The notes under the pieces were generated by a model. It saw nothing but the letters and a program-made list of their open reading frames with translations, had not been told where the DNA came from and did no database searches. Shown here one piece after another: positions 1-9,217 of a DNA stretch of 64,000 nucleotides. The stretch is from Corallococcus silvisoli (GTDB lineage: Bacteria > Myxococcota > Myxococcia > Myxococcales > Myxococcaceae), in contig NZ_JAAAPJ010000009.1 in assembly GCF_009909145.1 (NCBI RefSeq), positions 360,937 to 424,936 on the forward strand, given 5' to 3'. The translations under genes and the position numbers were made by a program. Numbering within the stretch: position 1 is the stretch's first letter; the number at the start of each line of letters is the position of its first letter.

Positions 1-482
1 TTCATGTCGCCCCGCGCCTCCACCTCCGCGATGGCCGCGCGGGTCATCTCCGTGACGATGGCCAGCCCGCTCTGCACCAGGCGCGCGTCCAGCATGGACA
101 GCCGCGAGAGCGCCGTGGACAGGATGAGGTCGCCGCTCATCACCGCGACGATGTTGCCCCAGCGCGCGTTCACCGTCGGGCGGCCGCGGCGGAACATGCC
201 CGCGTCCACCACGTCGTCGTGCAGGAGGCTGGCCGAGTGGATCATCTCCGCCGCCACGCCCACGTCCACCAACGGCGCCGCGGACACGCCCACCACGCTG
301 CCGAACAGCCGGACGAGCATGGGTCGCGCCCGCTTGCCCCCGGTGCCCAGGCACAGGTGGCGGGCCGCGTCCATCAGCGTGTCCCCCTTGACGTCCGGTC
401 CGACGTCGCCGTCCGCGAGCAGGTCGGTCAGACGCTGCTCCACCTGCCCCAGAAACTCCGTCAGCTCGTGAGCGACATCCAT
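1..482 (-). CDS. Polyprenyl diphosphate synthase, 3' end missing (runs off window)
   Basis: This is the N-terminal about 160 residues of a trans-isoprenyl diphosphate synthase, which condenses isopentenyl diphosphate onto an allylic primer to make the polyprenyl chain of quinones or carrier lipids. The substrate-binding GGKRARP motif lies near residue 50. The first aspartate-rich motif reads LLHDDVVDAG and is followed by FRRGRPT, both as in octaprenyl/heptaprenyl synthases of the IspB/HepT type. The ATG at 480-482 is preceded by a good GGAAGGAG ribosome site. The second Asp-rich motif would lie beyond position 1, so chain length cannot be judged. It is divergent from the MFS gene at 700. The family is certain; the exact product is not. 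Confidence 0.93.
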   Translation of the reverse strand, partial: MDVAHELTEFLGQVEQRLTDLLADGDVGPDVKGDTLMDAARHLCLGTGGKRARPMLVRLFGSVVGVSAAPLVDVGVAAEMIHSASLLHDDVVDAGMFRRGRPTVNARWGNIVAVMSGDLILSTALSRLSMLDARLVQSGLAIVTEMTRAAIAEVEARGDM

Positions 483-699
483 GTGCGCGGTCTCCTTCCG
501 GGTCGTTCATATAGTTCAAGACCGCGTGAACTGCACCTGAATCCCTCCTGCTCCCCAAGCGGGCGGGCCGGGGGCTGAAAGCCGGAAACAGGGCCGGCTG
601 GTGCCCGGCCGGGCCTGGGGGCCACCCGGGGGGGCGGATTGAGAGGGACGGGGAGGCCATGCGACATCCCTGGGGCCTTCCCTGCCGCAAGGGCCTTGA

Positions 700-2193
700 G
701 TGTCCCCCGCCGCCTTCCGCCGCCGCATCGTCCAGGGCTTCGCGTCCCTCGCCACGGGCGTTCCCCTCTTCCGCCCCGGCGCCTCGCTGCCCGGCGCCTC
801 GGCGCCGCTCCTGGGGGCGCCCCCCCCGCCGGATGGACGGCGGGGCCCGCCGGTCCACCGGCGCCTCCGCGCGTCGCTGCACATGTCCATCGTGGAGGGG
901 ATGTTCGCGGAGGTGTTCACCGCGTGCGCGGGCGCCACGGTCCTCACGGCGTGGGCCATCGCGCTGAAGCTGGGGCCGTTCCTGGTGGGGGTGATGACGG
1001 CGCTGCCCTTCTTCGCCCAGTTCGTGCAGTTCCCCGCCGCGTGGCTCACCCTGTGCTTCGGCCACCGGCGGGTGGCGCTCAGCGCGGTGTGCCTGTCCCG
1101 GCTCGTGATGCTGCCGCTGGCGGTGCTGCCGTGGCTGAAGCTGTCCCTCACGGGGCAGCAGCACCTGCTGCTCGCCGTGGCGGGGGCGTCCGCGCTGCTG
1201 GCCGTGGTGGGCAACAACGCCTGGGTGGCGTGGATGGGGGAGCTGGTGCCACGCGCCGTGCGGGGCCGCTTCTTCGGCAAGCGCACCGCGCTCACCACCG
1301 TGATGGGCACCGGCGCTTCGCTCGCCGCGGGCCTGCTCCTGGACCGGCTGAAGGTCCTGGACGGCGTGGGCGTGGCCCTGCCGCTCCTGGCCCTGGGCGC
1401 CTGCATCATGGGCGTCGTCACCACGCTGATGATGGCCGCGCAGCATGATCCCGCGCCGGTGGACAGCGCCCCCAGGCTGGAGCTCAAGGCGGCGCTCCTG
1501 CCCTGGAAGGACGACGGCGCGCGACGGGTGCTGGTGTACCAGCTGGCGTGGAACGCGGCGGTGGGCGTGTCCGCGCCGTTCTTCGCGCTGCACAGCCTGC
1601 AGAACCTCAAGATGACCTTCGTCATCATGGCGCTGCACGCGGCGGCGGTGGCGGGGGTGCGCGTCCTCACCGCGTCCATGTGGGGCCGCGCCATTGATCG
1701 CATGGGCGCACAGCCGGTGCTGCTGGGCTGCTCGCTGGGCATCAGCGTCATCCCCATGCTGTGGCTCCTGCCGACGGCGGGGACGCTGTGGCCGTTGCTG
1801 TTCGACGTGCTCCTGGCGGGCTCGCTGTGGAGCGGCCACGGCCTGGCCATCTTCGCGCTGCCCCTCTCGGTGGCGCCGCGCCGGGGCCGGCCCTTCTACC
1901 TGGCGGCGTTCGCCACCGCGGGCGGGCTGGCCTACGCGGCGGCGGCGGCCGTGGGCGGCGCGCTGGCGGCGTGCATCCCTCAGCAGTTCATGCTGGGGGG
2001 CCGCCTGTGGGCGAACCTCCACGTCCTCTTCGTCGTGTCGTCGGTGGCCCGGCTGGGCGCGGCCTTCCTCGCGGCCCGGGTGAACGAACCCGGCGCCGCC
2101 ACCGCGCGCACCGTGGGCCAGGTGCTGGAAAGGCTGCTGCCCCGGCTTCGCCCCAGGCTCGAAGCGGAGCGCGAACCCTCACCGCGCTCCTGA
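700..2193 (+). CDS. MFS transporter
   Basis: A 497-residue membrane protein of the major facilitator superfamily with about 12 hydrophobic segments between residues 65 and 470. The first segment begins around LHMSIVEGMFAEVF, and cytoplasmic loops carry basic clusters such as RGRFFGKR. The first ~60 residues are Arg/Pro-rich and not membrane-like, so the N terminus is uncertain. GTG at 700 is used because the RxSL stretch just before the ATG at 892 matches the usual start of this family; a TTG at 697 is also possible. No substrate can be read from the sequence, and no neighbour gives a clue. Confidence 0.8.
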   Translation: MSPAAFRRRIVQGFASLATGVPLFRPGASLPGASAPLLGAPPPPDGRRGPPVHRRLRASLHMSIVEGMFAEVFTACAGATVLTAWAIALKLGPFLVGVMTALPFFAQFVQFPAAWLTLCFGHRRVALSAVCLSRLVMLPLAVLPWLKLSLTGQQHLLLAVAGASALLAVVGNNAWVAWMGELVPRAVRGRFFGKRTALTTVMGTGASLAAGLLLDRLKVLDGVGVALPLLALGACIMGVVTTLMMAAQHDPAPVDSAPRLELKAALLPWKDDGARRVLVYQLAWNAAVGVSAPFFALHSLQNLKMTFVIMALHAAAVAGVRVLTASMWGRAIDRMGAQPVLLGCSLGISVIPMLWLLPTAGTLWPLLFDVLLAGSLWSGHGLAIFALPLSVAPRRGRPFYLAAFATAGGLAYAAAAAVGGALAACIPQQFMLGGRLWANLHVLFVVSSVARLGAAFLAARVNEPGAATARTVGQVLERLLPRLRPRLEAEREPSPRS

Positions 2194-2235
2194 AGGCCCC
2201 AGGGGCGCCAGGGCTTCGTCCAGACGCCGGACGCC

Positions 2236-3768
2236 TTACAGCCGGTAGTCCCGCACCATCGCCGCCACGCGCTCGGAGAGGAGCTTGAGCGACACGGCGG
2301 ACTCACTGGTGGTGGAGATGCGCTTCACCGTGTCCCCCATCACCGCGTTGAGCTCGTTCACGGCGGTGAAGATCTGCTCGATGCCCGTGGCCTGCTGGTT
2401 GACCGTCTGGGAGATCTGCCGGGCGGACACCACGCTGTCGCGCACGATGGAGGACAGCTGGCGCAGCGTGTCCCCGGACGTGCGCACCTGCGCCAGACCG
2501 GACTCCATGCGCTGCGTGCCCGCGGCGGTGATCTCCACCGTGGCGAAGATGGCGGTGCTGATGTCCGCCAGGATGCTGCGCACCTGGTTCGTCGCCCGGA
2601 TGGACTGGTCCGCCAGCCCGCGAATCTCCCGGGCCACCACCGCGAAGCCCTTGCCGTGCTCACCGGAGCGCGCCGCCTCGATGGCCGCGTTCACCGCGAG
2701 CAGGTGGGACTGGTCCGCCAGGTCCTTCACCGTCTCGGTGATGCCGGAGATCTGCTCGGTGCGCTCGCCCAGCGCCATGATGCGCTCGGCGATCTGCTCC
2801 ACCTGCGCGCGCAGATCCACCAGCCCTTCGATGCTGTCCGTGATGGCGGCCTCGCCCGTCTTGCCCAGCGCCTCCGCGCGCTCGGCCACGTCGATGACGG
2901 CCTCCGCGGCGCGCGACGCCACCACCGACGTCTGGCGGATCTCCTGCGCCGTCACCTGCGTCTCCTGCAGCGCGGCGGCGTGGCGCGACACCATCTCGTT
3001 CTGCCGGCCCGCGGAGTCGTTCAGGTGGTCCACCGAGCCCCGGAGCAGATCCGAGGAGCCCTGCAGCTGCTGGAGCAGGTCCTTCACCTTCGTCACCATC
3101 AGGGAGAAGGCGCTCGCCAGCTGCCCCACCTCGTCCGTGGAGTCCACGCGGACCGTCTCACGCAGGTCGCCGTGCTCCGCGATGCGCTGGGCCGCCTCGG
3201 TGAGCTTCACCAGCGGCGCCGCCACCCGGCGCGCCAGCACCATCCCCACCACCACGAAGAGCGCGAGCGCCAGCAGCAGCACCACGCTCACCCCGGTGGT
3301 GATGGTCTGCACCTGCTCGCGAGACGCCGTGCGGTTGAAGCCCACGTGCACGCTGCCCGCCCCGTTCGCGAAGCGCGAACTCAAGTCCAGCAGCTCCGCG
3401 TCCCGCACGTAGAACGTCGCCTCGCCCTGCGCGCGGCCCAGGCGATCCCTCAGCTCCCGCATCGCGGGGCCGTACTCGCCGGAGATGGCGCGAAGCTGCC
3501 CCATGCCGTCGAAGACCGCCAGGTAGGCGACGTGGTGGTGACGGACCACCTGGTCCAGCACCGCCTGGAGCGACTCCGTCTGCCCTCCCGGCATCGCCGC
3601 GGGCAGCGTGGCCGCCAGCGCCACGGGCAGCGCGCCGCCCACGTCACGCCCCTGCGCCTCGAAGGCGGAGGTGACGCGCGGGATGAGATAGCCGAAGAAG
3701 AGGGCCGTGAAGAACAGCGCCACCAGCAGCGGCGCCAACGTGAGCTTCTGTGACAGGGAGAGTCGCAT
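2236..3768 (-). CDS. Methyl-accepting chemotaxis protein
   Basis: A 510-residue membrane chemoreceptor. TM1 is at about residues 9-31, followed by a periplasmic sensor of ~120 residues, TM2 at about 156-178 and a HAMP domain starting near RRVAAPLVKLTEAAQ. A long coiled-coil signalling domain follows. Its hairpin tip, around residues 340-375, reads LADQSHLLAVNAAIEAARSG, which diverges slightly from the usual IADQTNLLALNAA. The protein should control a CheA/CheW complex (in myxobacteria, motility or development), but no che genes are nearby. ATG at 3766-3768 is preferred over an upstream in-frame ATG at 3880-3882, since it puts the basic residue and TM1 at the N terminus as usual. The ligand is unknown. 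Confidence 0.9.
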   Translation of the reverse strand: MRLSLSQKLTLAPLLVALFFTALFFGYLIPRVTSAFEAQGRDVGGALPVALAATLPAAMPGGQTESLQAVLDQVVRHHHVAYLAVFDGMGQLRAISGEYGPAMRELRDRLGRAQGEATFYVRDAELLDLSSRFANGAGSVHVGFNRTASREQVQTITTGVSVVLLLALALFVVVGMVLARRVAAPLVKLTEAAQRIAEHGDLRETVRVDSTDEVGQLASAFSLMVTKVKDLLQQLQGSSDLLRGSVDHLNDSAGRQNEMVSRHAAALQETQVTAQEIRQTSVVASRAAEAVIDVAERAEALGKTGEAAITDSIEGLVDLRAQVEQIAERIMALGERTEQISGITETVKDLADQSHLLAVNAAIEAARSGEHGKGFAVVAREIRGLADQSIRATNQVRSILADISTAIFATVEITAAGTQRMESGLAQVRTSGDTLRQLSSIVRDSVVSARQISQTVNQQATGIEQIFTAVNELNAVMGDTVKRISTTSESAVSLKLLSERVAAMVRDYRL

Positions 3769-3955
3769 CCGGGAGCGGCGCCAATTCCAGAGGAAGTCTG
3801 GGAAACGTAGCCCCCCTGGACCATCCAGTGAGGTGCCACATTGTGGACACTCCGGAGGAGCCCGCGCAATGGCTCCGCGCATCCCCCCGTGTGAAAGTCA
3901 GACACCGCGCCCTGGGTAATCCCGACCCCGGGGCGCGGGCGCCATTGCTTCTGCT

Positions 3956-5140
3956 TCAGCCCGCCTGCCGCTTGGCGGGAGCGCTCTCGTCCCACTTCTC
4001 CATCAGCACGTTGGATGGGAGCGTTTCGTCCAGCAGCTTGTGCGCGGCCTCCGCGCCGGTGACGGGCAGCCCCTTGCGCTCCAGCAGGCCCAGCTGCACG
4101 AGCACGGACGCCTGATCCCAATAGATGTGCTCGTGGTAGAGCTTGTCGCCGCGGAAGTTCACCACCGCGACGAAGGCCGCCTCCACGTACTTGCCGGTGG
4201 GCGGGATGCCCGGGAGCATCCAGTCCATCTCGATGTCGTGGGTGAAGCTGAAGATGAACTCATCCACGACGCGGTCCGCGCCCACCGTGCGGGACAGGAG
4301 CGTCATCTTCGTGTCCTTGGGATTGGCGTGCACGAAGTGGTTCTCATAGAAGCGGTGCAGGTACTCCGCGCCCACGCCGCCCGTCATCACCGGGACGCTG
4401 TTGACGTATGGATGGGCGACCATGGTCTTCATGGTCGCGTCGGCGTCCCGGATGGCGAACTCCAGCTCCGTGTGCCGGTCCCAGAGCGCCGCCAGGTCGT
4501 AGCGCGGCCCCATCACCCGCTTGAGCAGCGCGAGGGTGCGCGTGTGCGCCGTCATCTGCGAGGGCCGGTGGTAGGCCGGCGAACCCTCGCGGAAGAACCC
4601 ATGGCGGACGCCCGGATACATGTACAGCTCCACATCCGCGTGGAGGTGCTGCTTCACGCGCGCCACCGCGGACGGGGGCACGAAGCCATCCCACTCCGCG
4701 AAGTTGAGCGCGATGGGCGCCGCGTCCTCCCCGGCCTGCGCCAGCACGTCCTCCATCCCCGGCGCGCAGTAGGCCACCGCGCAATCGACGTGACCGTGCG
4801 CCGCCAGCTGCGCGGCCAGCGTGCCGCCCAGACCGAAGCCCAGCGCCCCCACCTGCTTGTGCCCCTTGAGCCCGACCACCTCCGGAAGCGCCCGCGCCCA
4901 GGCCACCACCGGCTTCAGGTCCACCTCCTCCGGCTCCCCCCGCGACGCGAGGTCCGGCACCACCACCACGTAGCCCTCCTCACTGAAGCGCTCGGCCATC
5001 AGCTTCAGGTGAGCGTTGCCCTCGAAGGCTTCCACCATCAACAGCAGCAGGCCTGGACCACTGCCTGACGCTGGACGGCGGATCCACGCCCTCATCGGGT
5101 CGCTCCCATCCACGGGAATCCACGTCGAGCTGTCGTTCAT
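3956..5140 (-). CDS. Dienelactone hydrolase-like domain fused to SnoaL/NTF2-like domain
   Basis: A 394-residue two-domain protein. Residues ~1-225 are an alpha/beta hydrolase of the dienelactone hydrolase (DLH) family: EAFEGNAHLKLMAERFSEEGYVVVVPDL-type start, the acid residue in AEWDGFVPP and the histidine in YPGVRHGFF. The nucleophile elbow reads GFGLGG, where the family has GFCxGG, so the catalytic Cys is replaced by Gly and classical hydrolysis is doubtful. Residues ~235-380 resemble a SnoaL/NTF2-like fold (EYLHRFYENHFV, then YHEHIYWDQASVLVQLGLL), usually a small-molecule pocket. A GGGAGGG ribosome site precedes the ATG. It is transcribed alone. Binding protein or atypical enzyme are both possible. 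Confidence 0.85.
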   Translation of the reverse strand: MNDSSTWIPVDGSDPMRAWIRRPASGSGPGLLLLMVEAFEGNAHLKLMAERFSEEGYVVVVPDLASRGEPEEVDLKPVVAWARALPEVVGLKGHKQVGALGFGLGGTLAAQLAAHGHVDCAVAYCAPGMEDVLAQAGEDAAPIALNFAEWDGFVPPSAVARVKQHLHADVELYMYPGVRHGFFREGSPAYHRPSQMTAHTRTLALLKRVMGPRYDLAALWDRHTELEFAIRDADATMKTMVAHPYVNSVPVMTGGVGAEYLHRFYENHFVHANPKDTKMTLLSRTVGADRVVDEFIFSFTHDIEMDWMLPGIPPTGKYVEAAFVAVVNFRGDKLYHEHIYWDQASVLVQLGLLERKGLPVTGAEAAHKLLDETLPSNVLMEKWDESAPAKRQAG

Positions 5141-5341
5141 TGTCGCGCACCCTCCCCATAGCGGACACTATTTGAGTCCGGACGGATCGCCTCCCGGACG
5201 TCTGGCATTGTAGCAAATCGTCCACACGTATGCCTCATCTAATGAGACGTTTTGATACAGGTGGATAGTTGTATGGCTTTAACTGAAGGAATCAGCCAGC
5301 ACTGCAACGATTTGCCTACATGACGCGACAGCCCTCTTGTT

Positions 5342-6610
5342 TCAGGCCGTCAGGGGCGCGGTGGCGCGCGAGCGCACCTCTCCCAGCGCCTGACGCGGCA
5401 GGCAAAGGAAGAAGCAGGTGCCCGTCTCTGGGGTGGACTCCACCCGGAGGGTCCCTCCGTGGGCCGTCACGATGCTGTGCGCGATGTAGAGGCCCAGGCC
5501 CAGGCTCTCGCGGCGGCCCGGGCCGTCCCCGTGGCGGAAGGGCTGGAAGAGCGCGGGCAGCAGCCGCGCGGGGATGGGGGCCCCGGCGTTGTGGATCTCC
5601 ACATGGACGGTGTCCACGCCCTGCTCGGAGGTGCGCAGGCGCACGGGCGTGTCCCCGGGGCTGTACTTGAGCGCGTTGTCCAGGAGGTTGGCCAGCACCT
5701 GCGCCAGCCGGTCCAGGTCCCACACGCCCGGGAGGCTGTCGTGGGCGAACTCGCAGAGGATGGAGCGCTCCGGGCGCGCCGCGCGCAGCTCGTCCGTCAC
5801 CTTGCGGCACAGCTCGTTGAGGTCGCCCGCGCCCGGCACCACCGGGATGCCTCCGCCCAGGCGGGCGCGGGTGAAGTCCAGCAGCTGATCCACGATGCGG
5901 TGGATGCGCTCGCCGCCCCTCGCCACGCGCTCGAACGCCTTGCGCTGTCCGTCCGGCAGCGACTCGCGCGACAGCTGGGTGGTCGCCGTGGTGAGGATGG
6001 CCGCCAGCGGGGTGCGGATGTCGTGCCCCACGATTCCCACCAGCTGCTGCTCCAGCTCCGCGGCGCGCATGAGCTCCTCCTCCATGCGGTGGCGCTCCGC
6101 CAGCTCCAGCGCCTGGGCCCGCAGCTTCTCACCGCGCAGGTACAGCTCCACGAACACCGACACCTTGGCGCGCAGGATGTCCGGGTCCACGGGCTTGAGC
6201 AGGTAGTCCACCGCGCCGGATTCGTAGCCCCGGGTGACGTAGGCCGCCTCGCGGCTGAGCGCGGTGATGAAGAGGATGGGCAGGTGCCTCGTGCGCTCGC
6301 GCGCGCGCACCAGCCGCGCCGTCTCCAGTCCGTCCAGCCCTGGCATCTGCACATCCATCAGCACGCAGGCGTACTCGTCCAGCAGCAGCGCCTTGAGCGC
6401 TTCGTCCCCTGAGCGCGCCGACACCACCTGCTGGCCGAGCGGCTCCAGGATGGCCTCCAGGGCGAGCAGGTTCGCCGGCAGGTCATCCACCAGGAGGATG
6501 CGCGCTCGGGGCGCGTCCGGCGCGGCGGCGAGGCGGTGGTGGGAGGTCGCGTCGGAGATGGGCGTGAGCGCGGTCGTCTTGGGAGCGGAGGGCTGCAAGG
6601 CGGGAGTCAC
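5342..6610 (-). CDS. Hybrid response regulator-sensor histidine kinase
   Basis: A cytosolic protein of about 422 residues. The N-terminal receiver domain begins ILLVDDLPANLLALEAIL and has its phospho-acceptor Asp in LMDVQMPGLDGLETA. A short coiled-coil linker leads to a HisKA domain with the phospho-His in IVGHDIRTPLAA (near residue 193), and then a HATPase_c domain (LANLLDNALKYSPGD, SLGLGLYIAHSIV). No membrane segment is present, so it probably takes its signal through the receiver, a common myxobacterial layout. The start is uncertain: GTG at 6608-6610 is used because it precedes a Pro/Ala-rich leader just before the receiver. A start further upstream is possible up to the divergent gene at 6815. 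Confidence 0.88.
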   Translation of the reverse strand: MTPALQPSAPKTTALTPISDATSHHRLAAAPDAPRARILLVDDLPANLLALEAILEPLGQQVVSARSGDEALKALLLDEYACVLMDVQMPGLDGLETARLVRARERTRHLPILFITALSREAAYVTRGYESGAVDYLLKPVDPDILRAKVSVFVELYLRGEKLRAQALELAERHRMEEELMRAAELEQQLVGIVGHDIRTPLAAILTTATTQLSRESLPDGQRKAFERVARGGERIHRIVDQLLDFTRARLGGGIPVVPGAGDLNELCRKVTDELRAARPERSILCEFAHDSLPGVWDLDRLAQVLANLLDNALKYSPGDTPVRLRTSEQGVDTVHVEIHNAGAPIPARLLPALFQPFRHGDGPGRRESLGLGLYIAHSIVTAHGGTLRVESTPETGTCFFLCLPRQALGEVRSRATAPLTA

Positions 6611-6814
6611 TCGGGCGTTGAGGTGGAGCGGCTCAAGGGGGGTGAGCCGGACTCCGAGGCTGCCCGGGCCCACCCGATGTCGAGCGCTGGCATGCAACAC
6701 GGCCCCCGAGACACGTTGTTCCCTGCACCTGTATTCAAAAGACACAGCGTGACAGGAATTCAGGCTCAAAACGGGTCCGTTGCAATTCCTGTCAGGAGCG
6801 TAGACTCCGCGCGC

Positions 6815-7918
6815 ATGACGCCCCCGGTTCCTCGCACGCTCCTCCTTGGTCCAGCCGAATTGCGCGCCCTCGTGGAGGGCGTGGGTCTGAACGTCTTGAT
6901 GGATGAGCTCATCCAGGCGCTGACCCAGGCGCTCCGGGAGCTGGACGACTCCGTCCTCCAGGTGCCCCGGCGCGAGGGCTTCGCGTCGGCGAGCGAGTCG
7001 CGGCCGGTGGGGATGCTCGGCTGGATGCCCGCAGTGCGGCGCGGCGAGACGCTGACCTTGAAGGTGACAGGCTCCCTGCCCGCCAACCGGGTGGACGCGG
7101 GGCTGCCCACGGTCGTCGCGAGCCACAGCGTCTACGACGTGCGCACCGGCCACCTGCTGGCGGTGATGGACGGCGTGCTCGCCACGGCGCTGCGCACCGG
7201 GGCCGCGTCGGCGGTGGCCAGCCGCTGCCTTGCCTCGCCGGACAGCCGCGTGGTGGGGCTGGTGGGCTGCGGCGCGCAGGCCGTCTCGCAGTTGCACGCG
7301 CTCAGCCGCGTGTTCCGCCTGGAGCAGGTGTTGGTGCACGACGTGGATCCGGACGCGGCGCGCTCCTTCGTGCGGCGCGTGGCGTTCCTGGACCTGGACG
7401 TGCGTCCCACGCTGCTCCCGGACCTGGAGGCGCGCGCGGACATCCTCTGCACCGCGACCACCGTGGCGCCTGGCGCGGGGCCCGTCATCTCTGGCCACTC
7501 GCTCCAGGCGCACGCGCACGTGAACGCGGTGGGCGCGGATCAGCCGGGCAAGACGGAGCTGCCGCTGGCGCTCCTGCGCCGCAGCCTGGTGTGCCCGGAC
7601 TTTCCCGCCCAGGCGCGCCTGGAGGGCGAGTGCCAGCAACTCCACCCGGATCAGATTGGCCCGGACCTGGCCACCGTGGTGCAGCAGCCAGAGGAGTTCC
7701 TGGGCTGGCGCCAGCGCAACACGGTGTTCGACTCCACCGGCCACGCGCTGGAGGATCACGTGGTGACGCGCCTCCTGCTGGAGCACGCGCGGCGCATGCA
7801 GCTGGGCACCCTGGTGGCGCTGGAGGGGCTGGGCGGTGATCCGCTCGACCCCTACGGGTTGGTGCGCGGTGACGCGGGGGCCTGGATGGACACGCCCCGC
7901 CGCGCTACCGGCACCTGA
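6815..7918 (+). CDS. Ornithine cyclodeaminase / mu-crystallin family protein
   Basis: A 367-residue NAD(P)-dependent enzyme of the OCD/mu-crystallin family, which includes ornithine cyclodeaminase, alanine dehydrogenase (archaeal) and ketimine reductases. Visible features are the substrate part with LTLKVTGSLPANR and VYDVRTGHLLAVMDG (the family's DxxTGxxxAxxDg), the ALRTGAASAVASR motif, and the dinucleotide-binding GLVGCGAQAVSQLHAL. The usual GAGxQ appears here as GCGAQ. The C-terminal ~60 residues are longer than in typical members and are of unknown role. ATG at 6815 has an AGGAG about 16 bases upstream, rather far. It is divergent from the histidine kinase. The substrate cannot be assigned from the motif set. 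Confidence 0.85.
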   Translation: MTPPVPRTLLLGPAELRALVEGVGLNVLMDELIQALTQALRELDDSVLQVPRREGFASASESRPVGMLGWMPAVRRGETLTLKVTGSLPANRVDAGLPTVVASHSVYDVRTGHLLAVMDGVLATALRTGAASAVASRCLASPDSRVVGLVGCGAQAVSQLHALSRVFRLEQVLVHDVDPDAARSFVRRVAFLDLDVRPTLLPDLEARADILCTATTVAPGAGPVISGHSLQAHAHVNAVGADQPGKTELPLALLRRSLVCPDFPAQARLEGECQQLHPDQIGPDLATVVQQPEEFLGWRQRNTVFDSTGHALEDHVVTRLLLEHARRMQLGTLVALEGLGGDPLDPYGLVRGDAGAWMDTPRRATGT

Positions 7919-7990
7919 CGTTCACCGCGCGACACGCTGCCCCAACGGGTGACATCCAAGCGTGCAGGGCTTCCGTAAGGCTCTTCACGC

Positions 7991-9217
7991 ATGCTTGCGC
8001 CATCCCCTTCGCCGCGCGGCGCTCCGCGCCTCGTGCGTCACCTGGCCCTGACGCTGTCGCTGGGCCTCGCGGGCTGTGGCCAGACGCCCGCGTCGGAGCG
8101 GGTGCCGTTCACCCCGGCATCCCGCGACACGGTGCTGGAGCACGTCCCGGCGACGGCGACGGATGCGAAGGCCCGCGAGCGCGCCGCGCTGCGCAGGGCG
8201 CTGGCCTCCCGCGCGGATCAACTGGACCTGGCGCTGCGGCTGGCGCGGCTGGACATCGAGGAGGGACGTGCCTCCGGGGACCCCCGCTACCTGGGCCGGG
8301 CGCAGGCGGCGCTCGCGCCGTGGTGGGACGCGGCCACTCCGCCCACGGGCGTGCGCCTGCTGCGCGCCACCATCCTCCAGGGCCGCCATGAGTTCCCCGC
8401 CGCCCTGGTCGATCTGGAGGCCCTGGTGCGCGAGGCCCCCGAGGATCCGCAGGCATGGCTCACGCGCGCGGTCGTCCTGGGCGTGCGAGGCGAACACTCG
8501 GAGGCCTTGAACAGCTGCGCGGCGCTGGCCCCGCTGGCGGGCCCGGTGGCCGGGGCGGTGTGCCAGGCGCAGGTGAAGAGCCTGGCGGGACGCTCCCGGG
8601 AGGCGTACGCGCTGCTGTCCGCCGCGCTGGCCCGGGGCGCCCATGGCGTGGGCGAACAGGCCTGGGCGCTGTCCACGCTGGCCGAGGCCGCCGCGCGCGC
8701 GGGGGACACCGAGCGCGCCACGAAGCTCTACGCCCGCGTGCTGGCGATGGACCCCGCAGACGCGTACACGCGCGCCGCCTACGCGGACCTGCTGCTGGAC
8801 CTGGGCCGTCCGCGCGACGTCATCGCGCTCACGAAGGACCACGGCCAGGACGACAACCAGCTCTTGCGGCGAGTGCTCGCGGAGGTGGCCCTGGGCACGC
8901 CGGAAGCCCCCGCGCTCACCGCCGAGCTGGCTTCGCGCCACGCGGCCAGCCACCTGCGCGGTGACGCCCTGCATGCCCGCGAGGAGGCGCGCTTCGCCCT
9001 CCACGTCGAGAAGGACGCCGCGAAGGCGCTGAAGCTGGCCCAGGCGAACTGGGAGGTCCAACACGAGCCGTGGGACGCGCGCATCCTCCTGGAGGCCGCG
9101 CTCGCCCACCACTCGCCCGACGCCGCCCTCCCCGTCTTGAAGTTCCTGGAAGCCAGCGGCGCGGACGACCCCGGCCCGCTGGCGCTCGCGGAGCGCGTGC
9201 GAAAGGCCACCCCATGA
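7991..9217 (+). CDS. TPR-repeat lipoprotein
   Basis: A 408-residue exported lipoprotein. A signal peptide at residues ~15-30 ends in the lipobox LAGC. Several tetratricopeptide-like helical repeats follow: about residues 115-170 (LEALVREAPEDPQAWLTRAVVLG) and 215-280 (AWALSTLAEAAARAGDTERA; LYARVLAMDPADAYTRAAYA). TPR repeats usually serve as protein-binding scaffolds in the periplasm or outer membrane. Its TGA overlaps the ATG of the next gene by four bases (ATGA), so it is translationally coupled to the HupE-like gene. The partner is therefore probably that membrane protein or the DUF4331 protein further on; this is inference. Confidence 0.85.
   Translation: MLAPSPSPRGAPRLVRHLALTLSLGLAGCGQTPASERVPFTPASRDTVLEHVPATATDAKARERAALRRALASRADQLDLALRLARLDIEEGRASGDPRYLGRAQAALAPWWDAATPPTGVRLLRATILQGRHEFPAALVDLEALVREAPEDPQAWLTRAVVLGVRGEHSEALNSCAALAPLAGPVAGAVCQAQVKSLAGRSREAYALLSAALARGAHGVGEQAWALSTLAEAAARAGDTERATKLYARVLAMDPADAYTRAAYADLLLDLGRPRDVIALTKDHGQDDNQLLRRVLAEVALGTPEAPALTAELASRHAASHLRGDALHAREEARFALHVEKDAAKALKLAQANWEVQHEPWDARILLEAALAHHSPDAALPVLKFLEASGADDPGPLALAERVRKATP

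Noticed and set aside
5234..5246. CTCAT-cta-ATGAG palindrome in the gap before the DLH-like gene
   Set aside because: Only five-base arms with no second copy nearby; could be chance in a short AT-richer stretch.
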